The position numbers and the translations under genes were made by a program. The notes beneath the pieces are model-generated. The model was not told the origin of the DNA. It saw nothing but the letters and a program-made list of their open reading frames with translations, and ran no database searches. From Hydrogenophilales bacterium (GTDB taxonomy: Bacteria; Pseudomonadota; Gammaproteobacteria; Burkholderiales; Thiobacillaceae), in contig JADJYY010000008.1 of the NCBI GenBank assembly GCA_016719465.1, positions 62,001 to 126,000 of the forward strand: a DNA stretch of 64,000 bases, written 5' to 3'. Below are positions 28,871 through 37,784 of this stretch, one piece after another. The stretch's first letter is position 1. Each line of letters starts with the position of its first letter.

Positions 28871-30364
28871 CTACTTCTTCTGCCCGGCCATCTTCTCGTA
28901 CAACTGGCCCAGGCTGAGCTGGGCCTTGGCGTAGCCCTGGTCGGCGGATTTCTGGAACCAGGCCAGGGCTTCGGCGTCGTTCTTCTCGACGCCCGAGCCA
29001 TCGCGGTACATCACGCCCAGGTTGTGCTGGGCCACCTTGTCGCCGGCTTCGGCGGCTTTCCTGTACCACTTGGCGGCGATGGCCATGTCCCTGGCCACGC
29101 CCTTGCCCTGCTCGTGGATGACGCCCAGGTTGTTCTGGGCGGCGATGTCGCCGGTTTCGGCGGCCTTGGTGAGCCAGGCGACGGCTTCGTCGGCCTTGCC
29201 GGCCTTGTGCAGGAGCCAGCCCAGGCGGCTCTGGGCGGCGGCAAGGTTCTGGTCGGCGGCCTTGCGGAACCAGTCCAGGGCCTCGGCCTCGTTCTTGTCC
29301 ATGCCCTGGCCCTGCTCGGCCATGAGGCCCAGGTTGTACCAGGCCAGGGGTTCGTTCTGGGCGGCGGCCTTGAGGAACCATTCCCGCGCCTTGACGAAGT
29401 CCTGGGCGACGCCCTGGCCTTCCCGGTACAGCCGGCCCAGGTTGTTCTGGGCGGCGGCGTCGCCGGCCTGGGCGGCCCGCTCGTACAGGGCCAGGGCGCC
29501 GGGCAGGTCGGCGGGGCCGGCGGCGCCGGTTTCCAGCAGCCAGCCCAGGTGGGTGGCGGAGGCCGGGTCGCCGGCGTCGGCGGCCTGTTTGAACCAGCGC
29601 GCGGCTTCGGTCATGTTTTTCGGCACGCCCTGGCCCTTCTCGAACAGCCAGCCCAGGCGGTTCATGGAGGGCACGTGGCCCTGGCTGCCGGCCAGGGCCA
29701 TCCAGTTGGCGGCGGCCATCAGGTCCTGGGGCACGCCGCCCATGCCGTCCCGGTAGATCAGGCCCAGGTTGCCCTGGGCTTCCGAGTTGCCGGCCTCGGC
29801 GGCCTTGGTGAACCAGACCACGGCTTCCTTGAAGTCCAGGGGCACGCCGTTGCCGGTGGCGTACTTGATGCCCAGGTTGTTCTGGGCCGGCACGTCGCCC
29901 AGCTCGGCGGCCTTCTTCAGCCAGTGGGCGGCCAGGGCCGGATCCCGGGGCACGCCCAGGCCCTGCTCGTGCAGGGTGGCGAGCTGGGACTGGGCGGCGG
30001 CCAGGTTGAGCTCGGCGGCGCCGGTCATGAGCTTGGCGGCCTGGTCCATGTCCTGGGTGACGCCCTGGCCGCGCATGAACAGGAGACCCAGGTTGAACAG
30101 GCCCACGGGCTCCTTCTGCTCGGCGGCGCGGCCGTACCACTCGGCGGCCTTGGTCATGTCCTTGGTCACGCCCAGGCCGTTCTCGAACATCCAGCCCATC
30201 TTGGTCTGGGCTTCCGGGTCCCCCGCCTGGGCGGCCATCTGGTAGTAGCGCATGGCCATCTGCATGGCCTGCATGGGATCGGGGATGGGCAGGGGCATCT
30301 GCGCCGCCGAGGGCAGGCTGGCGCAGGAGAGGGCGAGGAGGAGGGGCAGCGCGCGAAGTTTCAT
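28871..30364 (-). CDS. Secreted Sel1-repeat (TPR-like) protein
   Basis: A 497-residue precursor. The start at 30364 follows AAAGGA and gives a signal peptide (LRALPLLLALSCASLPSAAQ). The rest is about a dozen Sel1 repeats of 36 residues with the consensus A..LG..Y..G.GV..D...A..W..KAA, for example AQNNLGIKYATGNGVPLDF and AQHNLGVMYRDGSGVEKND. Such proteins are scaffolds for protein contacts. It follows the exbB-exbD-tonB genes by 34 bases on the same strand, so it probably acts with that system in the periplasm. It ends in KMAGQKK without a further domain. Confidence 0.9.
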   Translation of the reverse strand: MKLRALPLLLALSCASLPSAAQMPLPIPDPMQAMQMAMRYYQMAAQAGDPEAQTKMGWMFENGLGVTKDMTKAAEWYGRAAEQKEPVGLFNLGLLFMRGQGVTQDMDQAAKLMTGAAELNLAAAQSQLATLHEQGLGVPRDPALAAHWLKKAAELGDVPAQNNLGIKYATGNGVPLDFKEAVVWFTKAAEAGNSEAQGNLGLIYRDGMGGVPQDLMAAANWMALAGSQGHVPSMNRLGWLFEKGQGVPKNMTEAARWFKQAADAGDPASATHLGWLLETGAAGPADLPGALALYERAAQAGDAAAQNNLGRLYREGQGVAQDFVKAREWFLKAAAQNEPLAWYNLGLMAEQGQGMDKNEAEALDWFRKAADQNLAAAQSRLGWLLHKAGKADEAVAWLTKAAETGDIAAQNNLGVIHEQGKGVARDMAIAAKWYRKAAEAGDKVAQHNLGVMYRDGSGVEKNDAEALAWFQKSADQGYAKAQLSLGQLYEKMAGQKK

Positions 30365-30398
30365 GGCGGTTCCTTTCAAAAAATGGGGTTCCCTGGGT

Positions 30399-32552
30399 TC
30401 ATTTCTTGGCGTCCTGCAAGCGGTACACCACCGGCACGTCGATCCAGGCGGCCACGGGCTGGCCGTTCTTGCGCGCCGGGTTGAAGCGCCAGAAGGTCAA
30501 CTGGGACTGGGCGTCCCGGTCCAGCATGCCATTGCCGCTGGATTGCTTGAGCCACATGCGGCCCGGCTTGCCGTCGGCCAGCACTTCCACGCGCACGATG
30601 GGGTTGCCCTGGACGTTGGCGAGCAGGGCCTGGAGCGGAAAGATGAAGCTGGGGTTGTCCTGGGCATAGGTGGGCACGCTGTTGTCGGCGCCGTCGGGTT
30701 TGGGTGGACGGTTGACGGGGAAGGTATGGCCGGGCAAGGGCAGGGGACAGAACGTGGACGGGGCCAGCACGTCCAGGGGCTTGGCCTGGGTGTCCTGGCG
30801 GATCACCCGGGACTCGGCCACCTTGACCGCTTGCAGGCGGCCGGGCTCCCCGGCCGGGTTGCCGCCGGCGCCGCCGCCAGCCTGGGCCGGGGCTCCGCCG
30901 GCGAGGGTGCCGTGGCCGCCCTGGAGGGCGCGCATGCCCGAAGGTGCCACCGGCGCGCCTTGCTGGCCACTGGCCAGGGCCAGGCCCGAGGGGGCGCCGC
31001 TCATCGCTTCACCACTGCCGGAACGGGCCAGGGCGACACCCGGGTAGGCGCCGCCCGTGCCGGTGGAGACGCTGGCCAGGCCCTTGCCGCCGCCGCTCCC
31101 CCCCTTGTCGCCGCCCCGGCCCACGCCGGGCCTGGCCACCAGAGGCCGCATGGCCACGGCCAGCCTGGGCGAGCTGCCCGGTTCCCCCGGCGCCAGGGCC
31201 AGGCTGACGCCGGACTGGGAGGTGCCGGGGCCGGTGCCCGGCGACTTGATACGGGTCTGGCCCGCGCCGGCCGTGGCCACCCCGAGCCGGCCGTCGCCGG
31301 TCGCCAGGGCCGCGCCCGCGCCGGCGGTGTCGCCCCGGCTGGTCGGGCGCTCCGACAGGTTGCCGCCGGTTTTCGCGTTCCTGGCAAGCGCCTTGTCCGG
31401 GCTGACGGATTGATTCCCCTGGCCGCCGCCGGCCAGCCTGGCCGGGGCTTCCCTGGAGGTTCCCGCCTTGCTGGCGGAGCGTTCCGTCAGGGCGCCGCCG
31501 CCACCGCCGCCCGCGCGCTTGCCCGGGATGGACAGGGGGTTGGCCGAGGCGCCGCCGGCCCTGGCGCTGGCCAGGGAAGCGCCGCTGCCCTGGGCATGGC
31601 TGGGGGCGGCCCGGCCGGATTCGACGGACTCGGGGCCCGCCGCCAGGCCGCCGCCGCCGGCGGGCAGATTGGCCCGCGCCGACAGCACGCCGGCGGCGGT
31701 CAGGCGGATGCCATGGGCTTCACCGCCGGCCAGGGCGGCGGCCTCCAGGCTGGAACGGCTCTGGGCGCCGTCGCCGGCCGCGACGTTCAAGCCGGCGCCG
31801 GAACCCTGGCTGGAAGCCAGGCTGCCCGGGCCCTGGCCGGCGCTCGCGGCCTGGCCGTGGGCGGTCAGGCCGGCCATGGCCTCCGCGCCCTGGGCGCCGG
31901 GGGTGTTGCCGATGGCGGCCGCCCCACGCGCCAGGCTGGGGCTGGCGGCCAGGACGATGCCCGCTTCGCCGCCGGGGCCGGCTTGGCCTGCCATTCCCGC
32001 GGTGGATTGGCCTGGTTCCGACAGGCCGGGCTCGGATGGCGTGGATTCGCCTTTGCCGGTCTGGACCTGTTCCGCCATGGGTTGGATTTCAGGCTGGGAC
32101 GAGGTTTTGGCAACCCGCGTGGCGGCGAGCTTGCCGGGCCTGGTCGCCACCTCCACGGGAGCCTCGATGCCCAGGTCCCGCGCATCCGGCAGGTCGAGTT
32201 TGGGGGCGTCCTTGGGCGGCCTGGTTTCGCCGCGCCAGCGGGCTTCCAGGGTGTAAGGCTCACGCTTGGCCTGTTTTACCTTGGCGGGTTTCTTCGCCAG
32301 CTTTTTCTTCGCCTTGGCCTTGGCGTCCGTCAGGCGGGTTTTGGTCCAGGCCCGGGCCCTGGCCCGGGCCTGGGGCTCGGGCTTGGGGGCTTCCAGGGCG
32401 ATTTCGAAGCTCACCGGCTCGGGTAGCGGCGGCGGCGCCTGGCGCAAGCCGAGCAGGACCGCCAGGTGCAGGGCCAGGCTGGCGCCCAGGCCGACCCAAT
32501 GGCGGCGCTCCACGTGCGCCAGCAGGACGGAAAGACGCGCCGGCAAACTCAC
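30399..32552 (-). CDS. TonB-family protein with a very long Gly/Ala/Ser-rich linker
   Basis: A 717-residue protein. A single membrane helix near residues 19-36 (GLGASLALHLAVLLGLRQAP) is followed by a short proline part, a Lys/Arg/Ala-rich segment (about 58-98) and a low-complexity region from about 150 to 590 dominated by G, A, S and Q. The C-terminal domain (about 640-717), with NPIVRVEVLADGKPGRMWL and DAQSQLTFWRFNPARKNGQ, is TonB-like. Ordinary TonB has about 240-280 residues. It overlaps exbD by 4 bases. It would couple the proton gradient to outer-membrane receptors or span an unusually wide periplasm. Confidence 0.8.
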   Translation of the reverse strand: MSLPARLSVLLAHVERRHWVGLGASLALHLAVLLGLRQAPPPLPEPVSFEIALEAPKPEPQARARARAWTKTRLTDAKAKAKKKLAKKPAKVKQAKREPYTLEARWRGETRPPKDAPKLDLPDARDLGIEAPVEVATRPGKLAATRVAKTSSQPEIQPMAEQVQTGKGESTPSEPGLSEPGQSTAGMAGQAGPGGEAGIVLAASPSLARGAAAIGNTPGAQGAEAMAGLTAHGQAASAGQGPGSLASSQGSGAGLNVAAGDGAQSRSSLEAAALAGGEAHGIRLTAAGVLSARANLPAGGGGLAAGPESVESGRAAPSHAQGSGASLASARAGGASANPLSIPGKRAGGGGGGALTERSASKAGTSREAPARLAGGGQGNQSVSPDKALARNAKTGGNLSERPTSRGDTAGAGAALATGDGRLGVATAGAGQTRIKSPGTGPGTSQSGVSLALAPGEPGSSPRLAVAMRPLVARPGVGRGGDKGGSGGGKGLASVSTGTGGAYPGVALARSGSGEAMSGAPSGLALASGQQGAPVAPSGMRALQGGHGTLAGGAPAQAGGGAGGNPAGEPGRLQAVKVAESRVIRQDTQAKPLDVLAPSTFCPLPLPGHTFPVNRPPKPDGADNSVPTYAQDNPSFIFPLQALLANVQGNPIVRVEVLADGKPGRMWLKQSSGNGMLDRDAQSQLTFWRFNPARKNGQPVAAWIDVPVVYRLQDAKK

Positions 32553-33007
32553 CGCTTACCCTGGGGGGCGCCGGCCTTGCCGGGAGCGTGAGCGGTGATG
32601 AAGGTCAGCTTGGCCACGCCCGCCCGGCTGACCGAAGCCATGACTTCGGTGATGCGGCCGTAGGGCACGCCGGCATCGGCGCGCAACTGCACGGTGAGTT
32701 CCGGCGCCTTGGCCAGTTCGGCCTTCAGGCGCGCCTCCAGGGCCGGCAGTTCGATGGGCTTCTGGCCCAGGAAGGCCTTGCCGTCCGGCTGCACGCTCAC
32801 CACCATGGCCTGGGCCGGCTTGAGGGCCGCCACCGGCGAGGTTTCGGGCAGCTTCACCTTCACCGACTGGAGCAGGAAGGGGGCCGTGATCATGAAGATG
32901 GTGAGCAGCACCAGCATCACGTCCACCAGGGGCGTGACGTTGATCTCGCTCATGGTCTTGAAGTCGGTTTCGCTGGAAACCAGGGGGGAGTTGGCACGCA
33001 ACGCCAT
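32549..33007 (-). CDS. exbD: ExbD/TolR-type biopolymer transport protein
   Basis: A 152-residue protein with one N-terminal membrane helix: MSEINVTPLVDVMLVLLTIF carries the conserved aspartate used for proton transfer. The periplasmic domain follows, with VSVQPDGKAFLG and LRADAGVPYGRITEVMASV. With ExbB and TonB it forms the inner-membrane motor. It lies one base after exbB and overlaps tonB. The last residues (APGKAGAPQGKR) are low complexity. Confidence 0.93.
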   Translation of the reverse strand: MALRANSPLVSSETDFKTMSEINVTPLVDVMLVLLTIFMITAPFLLQSVKVKLPETSPVAALKPAQAMVVSVQPDGKAFLGQKPIELPALEARLKAELAKAPELTVQLRADAGVPYGRITEVMASVSRAGVAKLTFITAHAPGKAGAPQGKR

Positions 33008-33008
33008 G

Positions 33009-33659
<651 letters not shown>

Positions 33660-34326
33660 GACGAGCCCGGGAATGAAAAAGCCCGCGCATTATAAGGGGT
33701 CGCTAATGAACCGGGTTCCCGGGATGCGTCGATGCATGCCAGCCCTTGTCCCGGGCGTCGCGTTCCCCGGCGGAACGCCCCGCCATGAGGCTCGCCGCAC
33801 CGCCGTGGTGCGGGCCTTGCCATCTTTCGGCTATGCATCGCCGCCGCCGCTCCCGCCGCAATCGCGCGGCAGCCCGCTCCAGGGTATCAGTCGGGGGTAA
33901 GGCGGCATCTGGCATCCGTCTTGCTCATGTTGAGCCGTGGCCGCATCGCTCCCCTCATAACGACAACTTGCATACTCCTCCCTTTCCTCCACGCCCCTCG
34001 GGGCGTTTTCTTTGGGTTTTTCTCGCGAATGCTGATGAAACGCTTGAGTCGCGGGTTCCCCCCTTTGGAAAAGGGGGGGCAGGGGGGATTTTGAGTTGGC
34101 CAGCACTCGGCGTGGCCGGTGAAATCCCCCTCAGTCCCCTTTATCCCCGAATGGGGGCTTTGAGAAAGGGGGATGGCACGTCGGCAAGCGGCGGCGGTAC
34201 AAATCGTTCGCCAATGCGAACAGGGCCCTTGTTTTCGCGCTTTCACGCCGCGGTTTCACCCCTGCGCGCGTCCCGCGACATCGACGGCTACACTGGGACC
34301 AGAATCCCCGCACCGAATCGCCCACG
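33660..34326. repeat. 667-bp intergenic region with a family A repeat at about 34055-34175
   Basis: The repeat has left arm cccccctttggaaaaggggg then caggggggatttt and right arm gaaatccccctcagtccc, with extra material (ccgaatgggggctttgagaaaggggg) after it. It begins and ends with the same words as the copies at 21.3 and 28.7 kb. The remaining parts show no convincing gene. Divergent promoters for exbB and the TudS-like gene must lie here but I cannot identify them. Confidence 0.8.
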
Positions 34327-34926
34327 ATGCTTCCCGCCATGCTTCCCGCCATGCCCTCCCGCTTCGGCCGTCTTTTCGCCAAGCCCGCCTCGCGAGACGA
34401 CGCCAGGGGCAGGCGTTTCGTCGTCGTGATCGAATGCCTGCTCAACCAGAACGCCCGCGACCGGGGGGCGGCGGCCTATCCCGCCGTCAATGACGCGGTG
34501 GTGGCGCTGTGTGCCCTCCATGGCGTGGGCCTGCTGCAACTGCCCTGCCCGGAGATCCGTTTCCTCGGTCCGGATCGGGCGCGTCCCCCGGGTATCCGCA
34601 TCCGGGACCGCCTGGATACGCCGGCGGGGCGGCAATGCTGCCGGGAGATCAGCGACGAGATGGTGGGTCGGGTGCGCGGCTACCTTGCACAGGACGTGGA
34701 ACTGCTCGCCATCCTCGGCGGCAACCCGGAAAGCCCCGGTTGCGCCGTCCACCCCGTGGGGAGCGACGCGGAAGCACCGGATGCCCGTTCCGGCATCCTC
34801 ATGCAAACCCTGGCGGAAGCCCTGGAAGCGGCGTCCATCCGGGTGCCCTTCCGGGGCATCAGGGACTGTCGCCCGGAATGGCTGGAAGAGGATCTGCGTT
34901 GGCTGGAAGAACGATTCCGGCCGTGA
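34327..34926 (+). CDS. TudS-related putative desulfidase (CD3072-like)
   Basis: A 199-residue soluble protein. VVVIECLLNQNARDRG holds the first conserved cysteine, LLQLPCPEIRFLG the second, and ILGGNPESPGCAVHP the third; together they could hold the [4Fe-4S] cluster seen in thiouracil desulfurase (TudS). The family (formerly DUF523-related) is thought to remove or transfer sulfur. Three ATG codons lie in a 12-bp tandem repeat (atgcttcccgcc, atgcttcccgcc, atgccctcccgc) so the true start may be 34327, 34339 or 34351. The nearby rhodanese fits sulfur metabolism, but the substrate is unknown. Confidence 0.75.
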   Translation: MLPAMLPAMPSRFGRLFAKPASRDDARGRRFVVVIECLLNQNARDRGAAAYPAVNDAVVALCALHGVGLLQLPCPEIRFLGPDRARPPGIRIRDRLDTPAGRQCCREISDEMVGRVRGYLAQDVELLAILGGNPESPGCAVHPVGSDAEAPDARSGILMQTLAEALEAASIRVPFRGIRDCRPEWLEEDLRWLEERFRP

Positions 34927-34952
34927 ATGTCACTTGCCGAGGAGACTGCCCG

Positions 34953-35195
34953 ATGAATGCCAAAACGGATACCAATACGGATACCAATACCCGCCCAATC
35001 TGCTTCTTGCTGCTCGCCATGCTGACCGGCTGCGGCGCCGAAACCGTGGGCACCGCCGCCGTCGGCGCCCAGACCCAGGTCGACGCGGCCCGGGAGGCGG
35101 AGGCGGCCAAGGCCAATGTCCAGACCCAACTGGACGCCGCCGCCCAACTGGAAAAGCAGCGGTTGGAACAGGCCGAGGCCGCCACCCGGCCCTGA
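34953..35195 (+). CDS. Small lipoprotein with coiled-coil tail
   Basis: An 80-residue protein from the ATG at 34953 after GAGGAG. A lipobox LAMLTGCG lies near residue 27, so it is probably acylated at that cysteine. The mature part is an Ala/Glu/Gln-rich helix (AREAEAAKANVQTQLDAAAQ) likely to form a coiled coil. The N-terminal TDTNTDTNT is coded by a tandem repeat, acggataccaat. The end converges on the tonB gene on the other strand. Function unknown; similar small lipoproteins resemble Lpp in plan. Confidence 0.65.
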   Translation: MNAKTDTNTDTNTRPICFLLLAMLTGCGAETVGTAAVGAQTQVDAAREAEAAKANVQTQLDAAAQLEKQRLEQAEAATRP

Positions 35196-35220
35196 CGGGC
35201 GAGCCGGCCCACTGTCGTGA

Positions 35221-36072
35221 TCAACGCCCCCAGCGGTTGCGCTCGATCTGGCGTTGCAACTCGCTTTCCTCTTCCTCCCAACTGGCTTCCACATCGCTGG
35301 GGTGGCAATCCTCGGCCCGCTCTTCGCGCCGGGGCGTGGGCGGGGTGGGCGGCTGGGCTCCGGTGCCATTCCAGGCAAACGGGTTCTTGAACTGGGGCGG
35401 GTCCGGCAGGCAGTCGTACTTGTAGGACGGCGGCCAGCCCGTCTCGTAGGGCAGGAAGGAGATGGTCTGCTCGAACACCAGGGGCTGGCCGTTGGGGGTG
35501 GGGGGCAGGCGCGGCATGGCCTGGATGGCCTTGCGGGCCAGCTCCGTGGCCTTGGCCGAGGTGGACCACAGTTCTTCCGCCTGGGCCAGGGTGCCGTCCG
35601 GGTTGATGGTGATGCGGAAGCGGACCTGCCCCTGGTCCGGGCCTTCCACAGCGGTGCCCATCTGGCTGCGCACCTGCTGGCCCCAGGCGTTGCGATAGCG
35701 CTTGCTGTTCTTGAGGGTGTAGGTGGAGGCCAGTTGCCATTCCTCGGCGCTGGGGGCGGGCGGGGCCGCCAGGGACGCGGGCGTCTTGGGCGCCTCGGCC
35801 GGCGGCGGCTCGGGCTGGGCCTCGTCCCGGGGCGGCGGGGGCTGGCGCCGGGGTTTCTCGATCGCTTTCGGTGGCGGGGGCGGCGGCTCGATCAGCTGGG
35901 CTTCGAGAGGCGGGATTTCGGCCGGCTGTTGCTCCGCTCCCGGCATGAACGACGCCCCGGCCCAGAGGCCCAGCAGGCCGACCAGGAGCGCGCCGGGCAG
36001 GGTGAGGGGCAGGCGTCGCCAGGGACTGTCCAGACGCCAGTCGTAGGCGGCCGCGTGGGCCTTACCGGCCAT
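35221..36072 (-). CDS. TonB-family protein, second system
   Basis: A 283-residue protein with one membrane helix (LPGALLVGLLGLWAGASF), a proline-rich span (EPPPPPPKAIEKP, QPPPPRDEAQPEPPPAE) and a TonB-like C-terminal domain with VRFRITINPDGTLAQAEEL and KAIQAMPRLPPTPNG. A further acidic tail (EDCHPSDVEASWEEEESEL) extends beyond the usual end. It overlaps the second exbD gene by 11 bases. It energises outer-membrane receptors, for which btuB is one candidate client. Confidence 0.85.
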   Translation of the reverse strand: MAGKAHAAAYDWRLDSPWRRLPLTLPGALLVGLLGLWAGASFMPGAEQQPAEIPPLEAQLIEPPPPPPKAIEKPRRQPPPPRDEAQPEPPPAEAPKTPASLAAPPAPSAEEWQLASTYTLKNSKRYRNAWGQQVRSQMGTAVEGPDQGQVRFRITINPDGTLAQAEELWSTSAKATELARKAIQAMPRLPPTPNGQPLVFEQTISFLPYETGWPPSYKYDCLPDPPQFKNPFAWNGTGAQPPTPPTPRREERAEDCHPSDVEASWEEEESELQRQIERNRWGR

Positions 36073-36466
36073 GCTGGACGGCGATGAGGAAATGCTTCGC
36101 GCCCGCGTCGCGGGCCTTGATCATGGCCTGGACGATGACGCCGTTGGTGGCCGCGTTGTCGGCGGCGATGACCAGGCTGGGGTCGGCGGGGTTCAGCAGC
36201 GTCTTCAGGGTGGGGGCCAGGCTGTCCAGGGTGACCGGCGTCTTGTCCAGGAAGAGCTTGCCGTCCGGCGTCACCGTCAGGGTCACCGGCGTTTTTTTCT
36301 CCATCGGCGCCGCCGCCCCCTGGGGCAGGTCGACCTTGACCGAGTTCAGTTGCCGCATCGTCAAGGAAGCCAGCATGAAGGTGGCCAGCAGGAAGAACAT
36401 CACGTCGATCATGGGGATGATCTCGATGCGGCCTCGCTTGGGCTGGCGGCTTCTACGGAGTTTCAT
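36062..36466 (-). CDS. exbD: ExbD-type protein, second system
   Basis: A 134-residue protein starting at 36466 (TAATG overlap with the exbB stop). The membrane helix IIPMIDVMFFLLATFMLASL has the conserved aspartate. The periplasmic part has LTVTPDGKLFLDKTPVTL and VIAADNAATNGVIVQAM. It forms a motor with the adjoining ExbB and TonB. It is clearly different in sequence from the ExbD at 32549-33007, so the two systems are not a recent duplication. Confidence 0.92.
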   Translation of the reverse strand: MKLRRSRQPKRGRIEIIPMIDVMFFLLATFMLASLTMRQLNSVKVDLPQGAAAPMEKKTPVTLTVTPDGKLFLDKTPVTLDSLAPTLKTLLNPADPSLVIAADNAATNGVIVQAMIKARDAGAKHFLIAVQHGR

Positions 36467-37119
36467 TACGCAACCCCGTGGCCGGCTCCGGCTTCCTGGG
36501 CATCCAATCGAATATGGTCCAACAGCCGGGTGCCCAGGCGCTCCATTTCGTCCAGGGTCTGGGCCTGCAAACGGGTCAGGTAGTTGAAGCCGAACAGGGC
36601 GACGAGGGCGATGAGCAGACCCACCGCCGTGGCGATCAGGGCCTCCGCCACGCCGGCGGTCACGCCCCCGGGGTTCACCAGGCCGTCGGGGCCGATGAGC
36701 TGGAAGGAGCGCATCATGCCGAAGATGGTGCCCAGCAGGCCCAGCAGGGGGGCGGCGGTGATCACCGTGTCCAGCACCCACATGCCCCGTCCCAGGGCCT
36801 TCTCGATCTGCTGGGCCTCGTCCCCGGCCCGGGATTCCACCCACCAGGCGGGCTTGGCGCGGTTGTCCATGATGACCCGGAAGAAGCGGCTGAAATAGTT
36901 GCGCGGCCCCAGGTCGGCGAGCTGGCGGTCCAGATCGTCCCAGTTGAAGCCGTAGGTTTCCACCAGCTGGCGCAGGGCCTCCGGCAGCCGGGCGTGGCGG
37001 CGGTAAACCAGGGCCTTGTCCAGCATCACCACCAGGGCGGCCAGGGCCAGGGCCAGCAGCGGGTAGATGATGACGCCGCCGTGCTTGAGGGTATCGATGG
37101 CGGCCTGCAAGTCTTGCAT
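36466..37119 (-). CDS. exbB: ExbB-type proton channel protein, second system
   Basis: A 217-residue protein; I take the ATG at 37119 (MQDLQAAIDTLKHGGVIIYP) because it matches the usual start. Three membrane helices: IIYPLLALALAALVVMLD, then VLDTVITAAPLLGLLGTIFG and ALIATAVGLLIALVALFGFN. The middle motif is the MotA/TolQ/ExbB signature. It is the first gene of exbB-exbD-tonB on the minus strand. Confidence 0.92.
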   Translation of the reverse strand: MQDLQAAIDTLKHGGVIIYPLLALALAALVVMLDKALVYRRHARLPEALRQLVETYGFNWDDLDRQLADLGPRNYFSRFFRVIMDNRAKPAWWVESRAGDEAQQIEKALGRGMWVLDTVITAAPLLGLLGTIFGMMRSFQLIGPDGLVNPGGVTAGVAEALIATAVGLLIALVALFGFNYLTRLQAQTLDEMERLGTRLLDHIRLDAQEAGAGHGVA

Positions 37120-37156
37120 CGCGGTTCTCCGTGTGGAAATGCGGGCGATGGCCCTG

Positions 37157-37621
37157 TCAGTGTCCCGCCGGCTTGTTGGCCAATTCGCTGGCCAGTTCGT
37201 TGGCCTTGAAACCACCCTTCTTCTTCCAGCCCTCGATGCCGTCCTGCAACACCTTGACGTTGTCCCAGCCCAGCAGGCGCAGGGCGTACACGGCCTGGGC
37301 GGAGAGGGAGCCGGTGTTGCAGTAGTAGACCACCATGCGGTCCCTGGGAATCTCGCCGCGCCGGGCGATGGCCTGGCGCCACTCGATGTTCACCGCGCCG
37401 GGGATGTGTTCCTTGGCGAACTGGGCGGCATCCCGGGCGTCGATCACGAACACATTCTTCCAGTCCTCGGCGGGGATCTGTTCCGGCCAGATGATGCTGG
37501 AACCGTATTCGGTGAAGTCCATGTATTCCTCCATGGCCTTCACCACGGCGGGGTTCTCGGCGGCGGGAGCGGCCAGGGGCAGGGCCAGGCCGAGAGCCAG
37601 TATCAGGGTGCGCGGTTTCAT
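37157..37621 (-). CDS. Periplasmic rhodanese-like sulfurtransferase
   Basis: A 154-residue precursor from 37621 with a signal peptide (TLILALGLALPLAAPAAENP). The single rhodanese domain has FVIDARDAAQFAKEHIPGAV and the active-site loop VVYYCNTGSLSAQAVYALRL, with Cys in CNTGSLS. The loop sequence is typical of periplasmic rhodaneses. It may carry sulfur to or from thiosulfate or polysulfide in the periplasm. It lies 37 bases before exbB on the same strand and diverges from arsS. Confidence 0.88.
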   Translation of the reverse strand: MKPRTLILALGLALPLAAPAAENPAVVKAMEEYMDFTEYGSSIIWPEQIPAEDWKNVFVIDARDAAQFAKEHIPGAVNIEWRQAIARRGEIPRDRMVVYYCNTGSLSAQAVYALRLLGWDNVKVLQDGIEGWKKKGGFKANELASELANKPAGH

Positions 37622-37784
37622 GTCTTTGCTCTCCAGGCGTGGGATGAATCCAGGGCGGGTCTGCAAACATGGCGGAGTGTCCCCGGTGCGGCGTCCCGTC
37701 GCCAGATTCAAAGCTACCATCGGCCCCCCCATCTGGCCCACGGGGCCCGTGGCCGCTACCATCGTCACGAAACCCGGAACCGCC

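Noticed and set aside
30252..32426. 724-residue plus-strand frame opposite the TonB-like gene
   Set aside because: The minus strand has a membrane helix, TonB domain and 4-base overlap with exbD; the plus frame is Gly/Ala repeats only.
34953..34995. Tandem acggataccaat units as a regulatory iteron
   Set aside because: They lie inside the coding start of a small lipoprotein and number only two to three; simple slippage explains them.
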